Shown: positions 1 through 8,809, numbered from the stretch's first letter. The stretch: DNA of 64,000 nucleotides from Saprospiraceae bacterium (GCA_016718205.1 JADKEB010000001.1:1-64000); one strand, 5' to 3'. A program made the numbers and translations. Notes: generated by a model not told the origin, from the sequence alone.

Positions 1-507
1 GTATTCGGTGCTCCGGGATCAGAAGGTAGTTTAATCAGATGGCTGCTCATGCGATTAATACCGTTGGATTGTTCTTTGTAAGCTCAGATATTGTTCAGAT
101 TGAAAGAAACTTTGACATCAACTCACTTCAACGGATTACGACAATATATATACCTGTTTTTGCGGGGTTGTACATGGTCATAATGTTTGGGAAGCATTGG
201 AGTTCCTTAGACAAACGGGTTTGTTGGAGAGTTTATAATTTTTACTTCGCTGCTTATAGATTAGATGTTTTTGCAGCTCTAATCGCGGGATCGGGGTATC
301 ATTCTTGGTGCTGTGTATACTTACATCGTATCGAAAATCATGCTCGGCCCGGTTGATACTACCCTTACTGATATTTTAAAATAGTGACAAAACTTTGCTT
401 TACTGTATTGCGCACATCGTCATTATCACAGGTTTATACCCTTCGTGGATTACAAGCCTTTGTGATGTATCCGTACAAAACATCATTCATCCTTATTTAC
501 AAAAATA
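1..507 (+). pseudogene. nuoM: nuoM 3' remnant, frameshifted
   Basis: This is the C-terminal part of the NADH-quinone oxidoreductase proton-pumping subunit M, an inner-membrane part of respiratory complex I. The pieces AHAINTVGLFFVSS, ITT..IPVFAGLYMVIMFG and IENHARPG are read in one frame near 39-356. The family's C-terminal segment GLYPSWITSLCDVSVQN is recovered in another frame just before a TAA at 505-507. Several indels break the frame, so no intact product can be made. It runs directly into the nuoN remnant as in normal nuo operons. The 5' part lies outside the window. Confidence 0.8.
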
Positions 508-1873
508 ATGAACACGATCATACGCTTGCAGTTACCGGTATATTCAGCATGTTTTCCGGTATATTCAGACAAAAACAATTGGCATTGCCTGCAATTTCAC
601 AATTCCATTCATTTAACTTTGAGGATACTTACGTTTGGATGGATAAGCAGCATGATGATATTTTTAAATAACGTACTCATATTCGACAACCTTGCTATCA
701 ATTTTTAGTTTGGTGATTATTTTATTTCGATCTTCATCTTTATCATGGTCAACTACTATAGTGACGATATCGCACCTTAACAGATTTATTTGCTCTTTTT
801 GTATTCTCAATCATTGGCGGGATATTATTGGTCTCGTTCCAAAAAATCTGACAATGTTGTTTTAAACACTGAAATTCTTTCTATACCTTATATATTTTGG
901 CGGCCAGCAACAGAAGAAATCTGGCATCAATGAAGCTGGCTTAAAATACTACCTGATGGGATCATTGCCACTTGTTTTCTACTTCTCAGTATTACTTTGT
1001 TTACGGTGCTTATGGAAGTTTTGATTTAACAGATATTCACTGCACTGCTACACAAGGCATCTCTTCTTTTTTTAACTGGTGGAGGTTTTTAATTCTGTGT
1101 TCTTTCATTTTTAAATTGTCTGAAGTCCCTTTCATTTTGGGCACCTGATGTTTACCATAGCGCTCCCACGGTCTTGACGGCTTTTGTTTCCACCGTAGTC
1201 AAAAGTTGCAGTAATGGGGCGCTTTACGTTATGGCTTTTATAGGAAATTATAATTCAGAAAAATGGGTGATTCTTTTTTATGCTAGTATCTGTGGCTACC
1301 AGGATGTTAGCACCATAGTATCTATAAAACAGAAGAATTTCAAAAAGGCTTAGCCTATTCAGGAATAGCAAATGTTGGCTTTGTATTAATAGCCATTCTT
1401 ACAGCGGGCGAAAGGTTCTTCAGGATATATACTGTATAACCTTACGGCTTACAACATCGCATCAATACTTGCGTTTACCATTTTGTTCCACCATAAAATC
1501 ACAGACAGGTATAGACACGATAAAGGCATTTTCCGGGCTGGTTACCCATAATAAATTACTTGCTACAGGACTATTGGTATCTATGTTGTCCGCTTTACCG
1601 GCATTCTCTCCTTTAGCTGGTTTTTTGGGAAGTACTTCATTATATTCAGTGCAGTAAAGGCAGGAGATACGTGGTTAGCTGTAATAGCAATATTGACATC
1701 CGTTGTAGCGGCTTACAATTATCTAAGGATTTCAGCCTATGTAGTTAATGATAACAATTCTATACCGGTATTAAAAATCACTACAAGATACCGCATCTTT
1801 ATCATTCTTTGTATTACCACTCATCATAGGGGTGGTATTTTGCCCTGACCAACTGTTCGGATTATTACACTAA
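508..1873 (+). pseudogene. nuoN: nuoN remnant, many frameshifts
   Basis: This is a decayed NADH-quinone oxidoreductase subunit N. It starts with an ATG straight after the nuoM stop. Segments typical of NuoN appear in order but in changing frames: NVLIFDNLAINF near 670-705, FSIIGGILLVSFQ near 800-845, EAGLKYYLMGS near 935-965, IANVGFVLIAILTAG near 1365-1410, SGYILYNLTAYNIASILAF near 1420-1480, DTIKAFSGLVTHNKLLATGL near 1517-1576, and AGDTWLAVIAILTSVVAAYN near 1662-1720. The apparent end is DQLFGLLH with stop TAA at 1871-1873. At least eight indels are needed to join the pieces. The density of damage is far higher than in any gene at 52-64 kb. Confidence 0.82.
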
Positions 1874-1960
1874 CAGCAGCTTAATGCAGATATTCCATAA
1901 CCACTTTTGGTTTATTTAGAGAAGTAGTAGCTTTTTAAATAATGTTTACCCCAAAAAAGA

Positions 1961-1993
1961 AAACCCTTGCAAATCGTTGACTTACAAGGGTTT
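1961..1993 (-). terminator. Terminator of the ancestral tRNA-Lys copy
   Basis: Arms AAACCCTTG and CAAGGGTTT pair with a 15-nt loop. Read on the minus strand, the hairpin is followed by TTTTCTTTTTT. It lies just downstream of the tRNA 3'-end remnant at 2000-2021, which is where a tRNA terminator belongs. It may also stop nuoN transcription from the other side. Confidence 0.65.
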
Positions 1994-1999
1994 ATGTGT

Positions 2000-2021
2000 T
2001 GTTTTGTGATCTGGCTGGGAC
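2000..2021. other. Candidate attL (tRNA-Lys 3'-end repeat)
   Basis: The 16 bases GTGATCTGGCTGGGAC at 2006-2021 equal 52262-52277, where they span the acceptor stem and half of the T-stem of tRNA-Lys. Upstream bases TGTTT also match, with one mismatch between. Identity stops at 2022, as expected where island sequence begins. Confidence 0.65.
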
Positions 2022-2099
2022 AGTCACTTTTTACGACGCTTTTTATTTTCAGTTGATTATATTTAAATTATATATCAAACATATCTTCATATGTCTTTT

Positions 2100-2116
2100 T
2101 GTCGCTGCATAGTCGC
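2100..2116. promoter_or_regulatory. Candidate integrase arm-type sites, left end
   Basis: TGTCGC at 2100-2105 and AGTCGC at 2111-2116 are 11 bp apart, one helical turn. The same hexamer occurs as pairs 11 bp apart next to the integrase at 52098-52156. The matching spacing at both island ends suggests binding sites for the recombinase or its accessory protein; this is inference. Confidence 0.4.
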
Positions 2117-2147
2117 ATATAATTTAGGCTAATTTACGACTATTTAC

Positions 2148-2170
2148 GGACTTGAACCCTCTGGTCCTGA
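2148..2170 (-). other. Second tRNA-like fragment (T-arm)
   Basis: On the minus strand this reads GACCAGAGGGTTCAAGTCC, the variable loop, T-stem and T-loop of a tRNA, cut off after two bases of the 3' T-stem. It shares GGTTCAAGTCC with tRNA-Lys but then differs. It may mark an older or nested attachment site from another element. From 2171 to 2481 I see no gene or structure. Confidence 0.35.
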
Positions 2171-2481
2171 ATTTATTTTTGGTGTTAAAAACTTACTTTC
2201 ACCATAGGTTATTTCTAATATTTTACCGGGTAAGATAGAATGGATCTGTAAACAATTTTTATCATTAAATGGAACATCTATAATAAAAGAAACTACTGCT
2301 TTTTGTTGAAGTTATACCTGATGTAATTTTCAATTATGCTTGATAAATTGAAAATAGGAACGGTTTGCATATTTATGAAGTGGGGGCTTTTGAAAAAGGA
2401 TGTTTCATTTTAGCACTTAACTTTATTTGATGCACAAAGTTTACTTTTAGCACTAAATCCGCCATTTCTTAAATATGCTGT

Positions 2482-3091
2482 GTGTGCCTTGAATGGCAAA
2501 TGTACAATTTTCATTTAAGTTGTACAAACTGCTTAAAGAAGCGGTTTATCTGGAGAGTGAAAGTCTCTCATACGCTGGTGTAACGCCCAGAAGTATTAGC
2601 AAGCTGCAAGATGGTTTAGAGTGATCTTGCATTGAAGTAAGCAGGACTGCAAAAGTCGGTACTGCGTATAGGAACCGGATAAGAGCTGGTCAGGTTGGGT
2701 TAGGTAGCACATCATACTAACGCCCGAGTTTTGATACCTGATGAGTAGATCCGGCAGCGATTGACTCAAAGATATTTTTCAGGAGATCTCTGAGTTCATT
2801 GATTGAAGTATCAGAGGAAGTCAGCAGAGGGTCATAGTACCCATAGTAACGAGTCTGGCTGGTAATCCCATACTGGTAGGTCTCACATTGGGGAAGGACT
2901 GAACGTGAATTTCCACGAAATTCGGATAGGAAAGTATAATCTTAGCCTACTCTTAAACTAATGGATAGACCAAATGGGTGAAAAGAGCTGTTTGGTTGAG
3001 ATTTTGCGAACCGCCGTATACGAGACCCGTACGTACGGTGGTGTGAGAGGCGCTCCCCATCAGCTTCGGCTGGTGGGGCCGTCTACTCGAT
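2482..3091 (+). ncRNA. ORF-less group II intron
   Basis: The segment opens with GTGTGCC, matching the group II 5' consensus GUGYG. It is full of stems, such as TGTACAA/TTGTACA near 2501-2526 and AACTGCTT/AAGCGGTT just after. Near the end a domain V-like hairpin (about 3008-3041) contains GCCGTATACGAGACC and CGTACGTACGG. A domain VI-like hairpin built on CCCCATCAG/CTGGTGGGG follows, ending in CTACTCGAT at 3083-3091, a usual group II 3' end. Between domains III and V there is only a short ACCAAA/TTTGGT stem where the maturase gene normally sits. No reverse transcriptase fragment is present. It would need a maturase in trans, and the intron at 44041-45895 belongs to a different type. Boundaries are approximate. 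Confidence 0.72.
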
Positions 3092-3109
3092 TGGCAGTAG
3101 TTTTTCTCA

Positions 3110-4102
3110 TTATTCTACAATAATTTTCTGTTGCTCAACTATAAAATCGAATGAAAGTTCTTCCAATTTTTTTCCATTTACAATAGCATCCCAAGGACCG
3201 TGTCCTCTGTTTTCTAAAGTATATAATACATATTTAGCACCTGTAGAAGTATAAATATCCTTTAGGGCAAGTGCTTCGGAATATGCTACAGTAGGGTCGT
3301 TAGTACCATGAGAAATCATTATTGGTGCATCTGTAGGGTCAAAGCGATTGTATTTATATATATTATTATTTGCGGTAACGGCTACTCCACTACCCCAGAA
3401 ATCTAAAATCGTTTTTATTGTATAATTGTTACTATTCAAATTTGTGGTTGCCAAGGAAGGGTCGTTACTTAAAGAGATTTCGTTTGTAAAATCGATTGTT
3501 TTAGTAATACCTAATGTTGTAGCTATAATGGCACCAGCTGAACCACCACCTACTGTAATATAATTTGTATCAATATTGTATTGGTTTGCATTTGCAATTA
3601 GCCATCTAAGTGCTGCTTTGGCATCTCTGTGAGCAGGATACATCGCCAAAAATTGAGACTGGTCTGAAAGCGGAACACTATTTTGTGCATACTGAATCCA
3701 TTCTGTAGGTACAGTTCCTTTATTACCCTGTAGTCTATAATTGATAGAAAAAGCTACCCAACCTTTTGATGCAAAGTAATTTGCAAGGTTTACAATATTT
3801 ACATCACTTTTATCACCACCCGAAAATCCTCCTCCATGAATCAGCAATATGGCAGGCTTTTTTTTGGTATTATTCTCAGGTTTATAAACGTCTAATTTTA
3901 AATCCATAATTGAATAAGAAGTACTGTTTAATGTCTGATGGCTTAATCCCTCACAATATTTGACATTTTGCTCAACCGCTACCGCATATGTTGGGGATGA
4001 CTTAACAGTCATAGTATTCGGAATAATTGTGTCTGTAGTTTCATCTTTTTTGCAAGAAGATAAGACAGCTAGTAGCATTAACATTTTAATTAAATGTTTC
4101 AT
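3110..4102 (-). CDS. Alpha/beta hydrolase (esterase) lipoprotein
   Basis: The 330-aa protein begins with a short signal peptide ending in a lipobox (LAVLSSC, Cys about residue 17), so it should be a membrane-anchored lipoprotein. The body is an alpha/beta hydrolase of the carboxylesterase/acetyl-esterase type. It has an oxyanion-hole motif HGGGFSGG near residue 89, a nucleophile elbow GGSAGA near 186, an acidic residue in HGTNDPTV near 265, and a catalytic His in RGHGPWD near 299. It probably cleaves ester bonds in exported or environmental substrates; the substrate cannot be read from sequence. It stands alone between the intron and the toxin-antitoxin gene. Its 3' end lies 19 bases from the intron end. 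Confidence 0.85.
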   Translation of the reverse strand: MKHLIKMLMLLAVLSSCKKDETTDTIIPNTMTVKSSPTYAVAVEQNVKYCEGLSHQTLNSTSYSIMDLKLDVYKPENNTKKKPAILLIHGGGFSGGDKSDVNIVNLANYFASKGWVAFSINYRLQGNKGTVPTEWIQYAQNSVPLSDQSQFLAMYPAHRDAKAALRWLIANANQYNIDTNYITVGGGSAGAIIATTLGITKTIDFTNEISLSNDPSLATTNLNSNNYTIKTILDFWGSGVAVTANNNIYKYNRFDPTDAPIMISHGTNDPTVAYSEALALKDIYTSTGAKYVLYTLENRGHGPWDAIVNGKKLEELSFDFIVEQQKIIVE

Positions 4103-4350
4103 TTTTTTTATTTTTTTGATTAGACGTATTGAACGATAAAAGGTTTAAAATTACTGCCCAACTATTTTGTTCACAAATATAGGTTGTTCACGTTTCGTGT
4201 ACTTTAAAATAATATGAACACTACAGATCACGAAATAGTACAATATTCCTGAACAATATTTAACCAACATTATTGGCATATTCAGACCGTATCACTACTA
4301 CAGATAGAAGATGCCGTGAAGCAATAATATATAAAATGACAGACTGATCA

Positions 4351-4385
4351 TTTTGTAACAAATATATACTAAATTTGTTACAAAA
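4351..4385. promoter_or_regulatory. Operator O1 upstream of the AbiE fusion
   Basis: This is a perfect inverted repeat with 13-bp arms, TTTTGTAACAAAT and ATTTGTTACAAAA. Its core is TGTAACAAA-N11-TTTGTTACA (4354-4382), the same layout as O2 and O3. It also contains TAAATTTG, which fits the Bacteroidota -7 promoter box TAnnTTTG. Confidence 0.65.
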
Positions 4386-4399
4386 TACAAATTCAACTA

Positions 4400-4428
4400 T
4401 GTCGCAAAAGTATCCTATATTTGCGACA
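4400..4428. promoter_or_regulatory. Operator O2 upstream of the AbiE fusion
   Basis: TGTCGCAAA-N11-TTTGCGACA is a perfect 9-bp inverted repeat with the same 29-bp span as O1 and O3. Both arms change together (AA to CG against TT to CG), so the symmetry is kept. It contains TATATTTG, a -7-like box. Confidence 0.65.
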
Positions 4429-4556
4429 AAATAAATCATGATATAATATGCATAGCATTGATGATTAAATACTTGTAAATATTATAAAAGCGGGAAGGGG
4501 TTCGCTTTTTAAAATTATTTGGAATAAATATTACAAAGTATTTTATACGCATAAAT

Positions 4557-4585
4557 TGTAACAAATTTATGCTATATTTGTTACA
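4557..4585. promoter_or_regulatory. Operator O3 overlapping the likely AbiE promoter
   Basis: TGTAACAAA-N11-TTTGTTACA lies 20 bp before the start codon at 4606. TATATTTG at 4573-4580 fits the TAnnTTTG -7 box, so a protein bound here would block transcription. AbiEi proteins are known to bind inverted repeats in their own promoter, so autoregulation is the simplest reading. Confidence 0.68.
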
Positions 4586-4605
4586 GATTAAAGCAACTGA
4601 ATATT

Positions 4606-6237
4606 ATGCAGAGCATTGAATCAAAAATATTGGAAAAGGTTAAACGATCTAAGCGTGGTGAGTTGATTTTTCCAGAAGACTTTTACGATGTTGGCTCATC
4701 AGAAGCAATTCGCACAGCACTCCATAGATTGGTGAAAGAAAATAGCATCATACGAGTTGCTCATGGCATTTATGTTCGTCCAAAAATCAGCAAATATATA
4801 GGTGTAGTCCTTCCTTCAGCTGAAGAAATAGCAGCAGGTATAGCTCAAAGAGACAGGATAAGATATATACCTACCGGATCATATTCTCTGAATGCGTTAG
4901 GCTTGAGTACACAGGTGCCAATGAAAATAGTTTTGTTAACTGATGGATCACCCCGAGTAATAAAGGTGGGGAAACGTACTATTAAATTCAAAAAGACTTC
5001 CCCAAAAAATTTACTGGCCAAAGGCAAAATAAGTAAGTTAGTGATTCAGGCGCTAAGAGAAATTGGTATGGATAATCAAACGCAAGAAGAAGAAAATAAA
5101 ATTATAAACTTATTGAAAAAAGAAAATCCGGAACACTTGTTACACGATATAAAGTTAGCACCTGTTTGGATTCAAAAGATAATGAAAAAAGCACTTTACA
5201 TGGCTCGGCTAAACTTTAATAAAATACCGGATGCCGATAAAGCTGATATTTTCCGTGAGATAAGTCGCAATACTGGAATGTCTGCGTTTGCTGTAGAGAA
5301 AGATTGGTGGGTAGTACAAACACTATCCATAGTATTTAAAATGGATGTAGCAAAATATTTAGTATTTAAAGGTGGTACATCCCTGAGCAAAGCATGGAAG
5401 TTGATAGATCGTTTTTCTGAAGATATTGATTTATCCATTGACAGATCATTTTTCAAAATGTCCGGTGAGCTTACCAGATCCAAACAAAGTGAATTAAGGA
5501 AAAAAGCAGGTCATTTTACTTCTACTTCATTTTTTACAGACCTCAAATCTGCATTCGCTAACAAAGAATATGAAGTAAGTTTTGATCTTATAGATTATAA
5601 AGATAGTGACCAGGATCCACGTATTATTGAAGTTTATTATCCAAATGTTATAACTGCCCCAGGATATCTGGCACCAAAAGTACAGATAGAAATTGGCTGT
5701 CGTTCTCTAAGAGAGCCATTTACAAATCAGTCTTTCAGATCATTGGTGGATGATGAATATCCTGATAGTGATTTTGCCCAACCACATATTATTGTTCCAA
5801 CAGTTAATCCTGAAAGAACTTTTTTAGAAAAAATATTTCTGCTTCACGAGGAATTTGGAAAACCAGCTGAAAAGGTAAGAGTCAACAGATTGAGTAGGCA
5901 TTTATATGATATTGTCAAGTTGAGTAAAACTGAATTTGCATCAAAAGCACTGTCTGATCAAAACCTGTACAAAACGATCGTAGATCATAGATACAAATTC
6001 ACAAGAGTAGGAGGCGTGGATTATAATAAACATCAGCCGGAGTCGATAAACCCAATTCCTACAACAGAAATTATTGAAGCCTGGAGATCAGATTACAATA
6101 TTATGTTAGAACAAATGATTTATGAAACTGGTCCTCCATCTTTTGATGAAATTATGTCTGACTTGCTGGAATTAAAACACACCATCAACAATCTGTCATG
6201 GAAAATAGATAAGGTGTATCCCATTCCAATTAAGTAA
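4606..6237 (+). CDS. AbiEi-AbiEii fusion, type IV toxin-antitoxin
   Basis: The 543-aa protein joins two parts that are normally separate genes. Residues 1-198 resemble the DUF6088/AbiEi antitoxin: an N-terminal winged helix (RTALHRLVKENSIIRVAHGI), then the antitoxin domain with GSYSLNALGLS. Residues 199-543 begin MARLNFNKIPD and carry the AbiEii nucleotidyltransferase signatures, KGGTSLSKAW near 254 and SEDIDLSID near 269, with the two catalytic Asp residues. AbiEii toxins arrest growth and can abort phage infection; AbiEi represses the operon and counters the toxin. An in-frame ATG at 5200 matches the usual toxin start, so a separate toxin could also be made by internal initiation. Three 29-bp operators lie upstream. 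The gene is intact, unlike many neighbours. Confidence 0.87.
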   Translation: MQSIESKILEKVKRSKRGELIFPEDFYDVGSSEAIRTALHRLVKENSIIRVAHGIYVRPKISKYIGVVLPSAEEIAAGIAQRDRIRYIPTGSYSLNALGLSTQVPMKIVLLTDGSPRVIKVGKRTIKFKKTSPKNLLAKGKISKLVIQALREIGMDNQTQEEENKIINLLKKENPEHLLHDIKLAPVWIQKIMKKALYMARLNFNKIPDADKADIFREISRNTGMSAFAVEKDWWVVQTLSIVFKMDVAKYLVFKGGTSLSKAWKLIDRFSEDIDLSIDRSFFKMSGELTRSKQSELRKKAGHFTSTSFFTDLKSAFANKEYEVSFDLIDYKDSDQDPRIIEVYYPNVITAPGYLAPKVQIEIGCRSLREPFTNQSFRSLVDDEYPDSDFAQPHIIVPTVNPERTFLEKIFLLHEEFGKPAEKVRVNRLSRHLYDIVKLSKTEFASKALSDQNLYKTIVDHRYKFTRVGGVDYNKHQPESINPIPTTEIIEAWRSDYNIMLEQMIYETGPPSFDEIMSDLLELKHTINNLSWKIDKVYPIPIK

Positions 6238-6312
6238 ATCACTATTTTTGGGTTATATTTTCACAATACAACTCAAATATGACTAAATTGGGTTATGATG
6301 CTGTATTCCTTT

Positions 6313-7323
6313 TCACTTCACCAGCACCCTCTTCCCTATCACCTGCCCGCTTTCCAACTTCCGTTCAATATCATAAATTCCATCAGTCAGCCGCCAGGTC
6401 AGCAAACCGGAATACATCAGATAATGGGTGCTGATTAACTTGCCGGATTCAGACCTGATGGACATGATCACTTGCCCGGAATACTCAGGTATAGATATAT
6501 AAAACAGTCCTTTAGTAGGATTTGGGTAAAGCTCCGTGTTATATGTTTTTGTGAGTTCCGAAATCACTCCAGAACAGTAGCATCTTTCAGCCAATGTCGC
6601 ATCAATCACAAACGGATTAACATTGCCTTGTATGCGACCTATCGCCATGGTCTTTTTCCATTCAAAGCTATCTACTTTGTCTATCCTGTGCCATCGGCAC
6701 AAATCAGCAAGCATGGATGGAAAAAATCGGTTATCCGATTTATCTGCTTGATTCTGATATATCATGTAGAAATAAAAAACAGAACGGGCCACATCTCCCT
6801 TTTTAGATTCTCTGGGCTCAAATACTCCCGGAGCAGATTCTGAGTAGGCATCTATTTTGCTCCTGTCAGGAACGGTAAACACCTTGTCGCCCAACAACAA
6901 GTATTTAGTTTTAGTGTCATCAATGTCCTTGTAAGGAGTGTTTTTTCGTAGTGTATTAATACTGCCTTTGATTGGTACCAGATGATGCAAATCTCCAATG
7001 GCAGGATGCTTATCAGCTCCTTTTGACCTGGGGTAAAGATGTTCTGTCTGAATACCATATTTAGCTGTCCAGGATAAGATATTGACTTGCTTGTCAACTG
7101 GTATTTTGTAGCCGCTATAGAAACATTCCAGACTGTCAGAAAACAAAAATACTTCGTTGTATAGCTTGGTTCTGGCTTGATCATAAGTCAATATTTTTGA
7201 TGGGGTGTAAAACGCCACAAGGTCATTTTTAAGTGAATCACTTTTCAAACCGGGAAAGATAATCTCCTGTCCAAAAATGATCTGTGAGATCAATAAAGCT
7301 AAAGAAAAAATAAAAACCTTCAT
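6313..7323 (-). CDS. Secreted endonuclease I with type IX sorting tail
   Basis: The 336-aa protein starts with a signal peptide ending near FGQ (residue 19). The main domain matches the endonuclease I family (PF04231): TEHLYPRSKGA near 93, DLHHLVP near 111, GDVARSVFYFYMIY near 176 and WHRIDKVDSFEW near 211. The conserved His, Arg and Glu residues are those used for metal-dependent cleavage of DNA or RNA. The last 70 residues (ELYPNPTKGLFYI onward) look like a type A C-terminal domain for the type IX secretion system, which sends proteins to the cell surface. It may help feed on extracellular nucleic acid. The 3' end lies 75 bp from the AbiE fusion stop, convergent. Confidence 0.88.
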   Translation of the reverse strand: MKVFIFSLALLISQIIFGQEIIFPGLKSDSLKNDLVAFYTPSKILTYDQARTKLYNEVFLFSDSLECFYSGYKIPVDKQVNILSWTAKYGIQTEHLYPRSKGADKHPAIGDLHHLVPIKGSINTLRKNTPYKDIDDTKTKYLLLGDKVFTVPDRSKIDAYSESAPGVFEPRESKKGDVARSVFYFYMIYQNQADKSDNRFFPSMLADLCRWHRIDKVDSFEWKKTMAIGRIQGNVNPFVIDATLAERCYCSGVISELTKTYNTELYPNPTKGLFYISIPEYSGQVIMSIRSESGKLISTHYLMYSGLLTWRLTDGIYDIERKLESGQVIGKRVLVK

Positions 7324-7380
7324 TTTGACTTGTTTAATTCCCTCTCTTTCAAGAAAAGGTTAGGGTGAGTAATAAATAAA

Positions 7381-7408
7381 AGCAGCCCCGACGGGCGCCG
7401 GAGCTGCT
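7381..7408 (-). terminator. Terminator after the replication-like module
   Basis: GC-rich hairpin AGCAGC-CCG/CGG-GCTGCT. Read on the minus strand it is followed by TTTTATTTATT. It lies about 90 bp after the DnaC-like gene and before the endonuclease I start, so it closes the upstream minus-strand operon. Confidence 0.7.
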
Positions 7409-7500
7409 GCTCAAAATCATGCTGCTTTCAGCATAGATTTGCCCACTTATAGGGGCGAAGACGAAAAAAACCAACAGAATAAAATGCCATGCAAAAAAAT

Positions 7501-8205
7501 TTATATTCGTTTGTCTGATGACTTGTCAGAAAACTCTATCCAATTGCACATCTCTCTCAGTCGGCTCCTTACCCTGGTGCCATAATGCACATCAATCTGA
7601 TCTGAAATAAGATTGGAGGTAAAGTGGGTCAACACTTTCCTGTTCTGAAATAGATTGTATCTCATTTGTATGATCTGCGCCATAACATTGGCATCATTGC
7701 CATAGTGTTTAGTCGCTTCTTCAGCTCCGAGATCGTCAAAACAATAAGCCCTGTTGATCGTATTGATATCCACATTATCCACATAGTTTCGGCCATAACG
7801 CATAAGGACATTCGTTCCCTGATCAATATACTCCAGGGCTATCTGCTGACAAGGTTTTACTGCATATCTATCCTTCAAGGGCAACAGCTGTCGCAGGATC
7901 ATCATAAAAACGGTCTTTCCTACTCCCACACCTCCAACCAGAAAAATCCCCTTATTCAGGTCAAGTGAATACTTACTACACATTTTTACGTCTCCGGAGA
8001 TGTATGCATACAGTTTGGCCAACACTTCGGTATCTTCGCTATACAGCAAAAAGTGGCTACCATACATCAATTTGCCATGATCCTGCATCCATTTGGTGAA
8101 TTGGTCAATGTCAAAGCGGTTTTGTGTAATCGGGGTCAGGATGGAGCGGGATTCCTGGTGGCCGGAGACCACCGTTTTTAGGTTCTGATTTTTGATAATT
8201 TCCAT
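7501..8205 (-). CDS. DnaC/IstB-like AAA+ ATPase
   Basis: The product is a P-loop ATPase of the DnaC/IstB helicase-loader type, with Walker A GGVGVGKT and Walker B CFDDLG, followed by a sensor-like THFTSN. Such proteins load replicative helicase or assist element replication. I chose the ATG at 8205 (MEIIKNQN) because the longer reading up to 8325 overlaps the upstream gene deeply and looks unlike protein. Even so it overlaps the 8111-8809 gene by 95 bp in another frame. It is the last gene of a three-gene minus-strand module (HTH, winged helix, ATPase) common in Bacteroidota mobile elements. Confidence 0.75.
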   Translation of the reverse strand: MEIIKNQNLKTVVSGHQESRSILTPITQNRFDIDQFTKWMQDHGKLMYGSHFLLYSEDTEVLAKLYAYISGDVKMCSKYSLDLNKGIFLVGGVGVGKTVFMMILRQLLPLKDRYAVKPCQQIALEYIDQGTNVLMRYGRNYVDNVDINTINRAYCFDDLGAEEATKHYGNDANVMAQIIQMRYNLFQNRKVLTHFTSNLISDQIDVHYGTRVRSRLREMCNWIEFSDKSSDKRI

Positions 8206-8809
8206 TAGGATAATATTTTGAAGATGATTTAAAATGGGTTCCAAACAGATTTTCCGATTCATTTTGATGACTATTGGCGGCACCATTATTTTTACTGTTG
8301 AATGCAATGGATGGCAATATTTCAAGTTTCTTTTTTACGGTCAGCTCCTTGACCTTTTCCAGCTGATACCTTCCGTTGTACAGCTTTATTTTTTCTATCG
8401 TTTTTACGCCACTTTCTCCACTCTTGGATTGCCCGGGTATCTTCGGCTCTACCAGTCCCCATACGGTTATGTTAATGTCTTTTTCAAACAAACCGAACGT
8501 CGAAAAACACAAATAACTTTTCTCATACACTGATCTGGATGGATAATACCTGAGCAGATCCATGTCATTCAATTCTCCCAGTACTCTGTAAAAAGTTGAT
8601 CTGGATTTGATACCTGCCAGGATCATCATGCTGTCTCTGTCCAATTGCACCGGGTTCTGAAAAAACTGATGATTCCAAAATCTGAACATAGCCTGGTAAA
8701 TGGCAATTTGTGTAAAGTGGATGGCATCACTGGATACTACGAGATCATAAAATAATTCCTGATGACGGAAGAAGTTTACCCCCATTCCCTGATTTGCTTG
8801 CATGGTCAT
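8111..8809 (-). CDS. Winged-helix replication-like protein
   Basis: This 232-aa protein has an N-terminal helical region. YQAMFRFWNHQFF and SRSTFYRVLGELNDMDLLRY (about 38-88) look like a winged-helix fold that reads DNA. The C-terminal third is low-complexity and polar (GAANSHQNESEN). The layout recalls replication initiator or DnaD/DnaT-like proteins encoded just before a DnaC-like loader. It starts 14 bp after the HTH gene and overlaps the ATPase gene, suggesting one transcript. The role in replication is inferred from context; I do not recognise a named family. Confidence 0.6.
   Translation of the reverse strand: MTMQANQGMGVNFFRHQELFYDLVVSSDAIHFTQIAIYQAMFRFWNHQFFQNPVQLDRDSMMILAGIKSRSTFYRVLGELNDMDLLRYYPSRSVYEKSYLCFSTFGLFEKDINITVWGLVEPKIPGQSKSGESGVKTIEKIKLYNGRYQLEKVKELTVKKKLEILPSIAFNSKNNGAANSHQNESENLFGTHFKSSSKYYPNGNYQKSEPKNGGLRPPGIPLHPDPDYTKPL

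Noticed and set aside
4845..5483. Minus-strand frames inside the AbiE fusion
   Set aside because: They are shadows of the plus-strand coding sequence, which has clear domain motifs.
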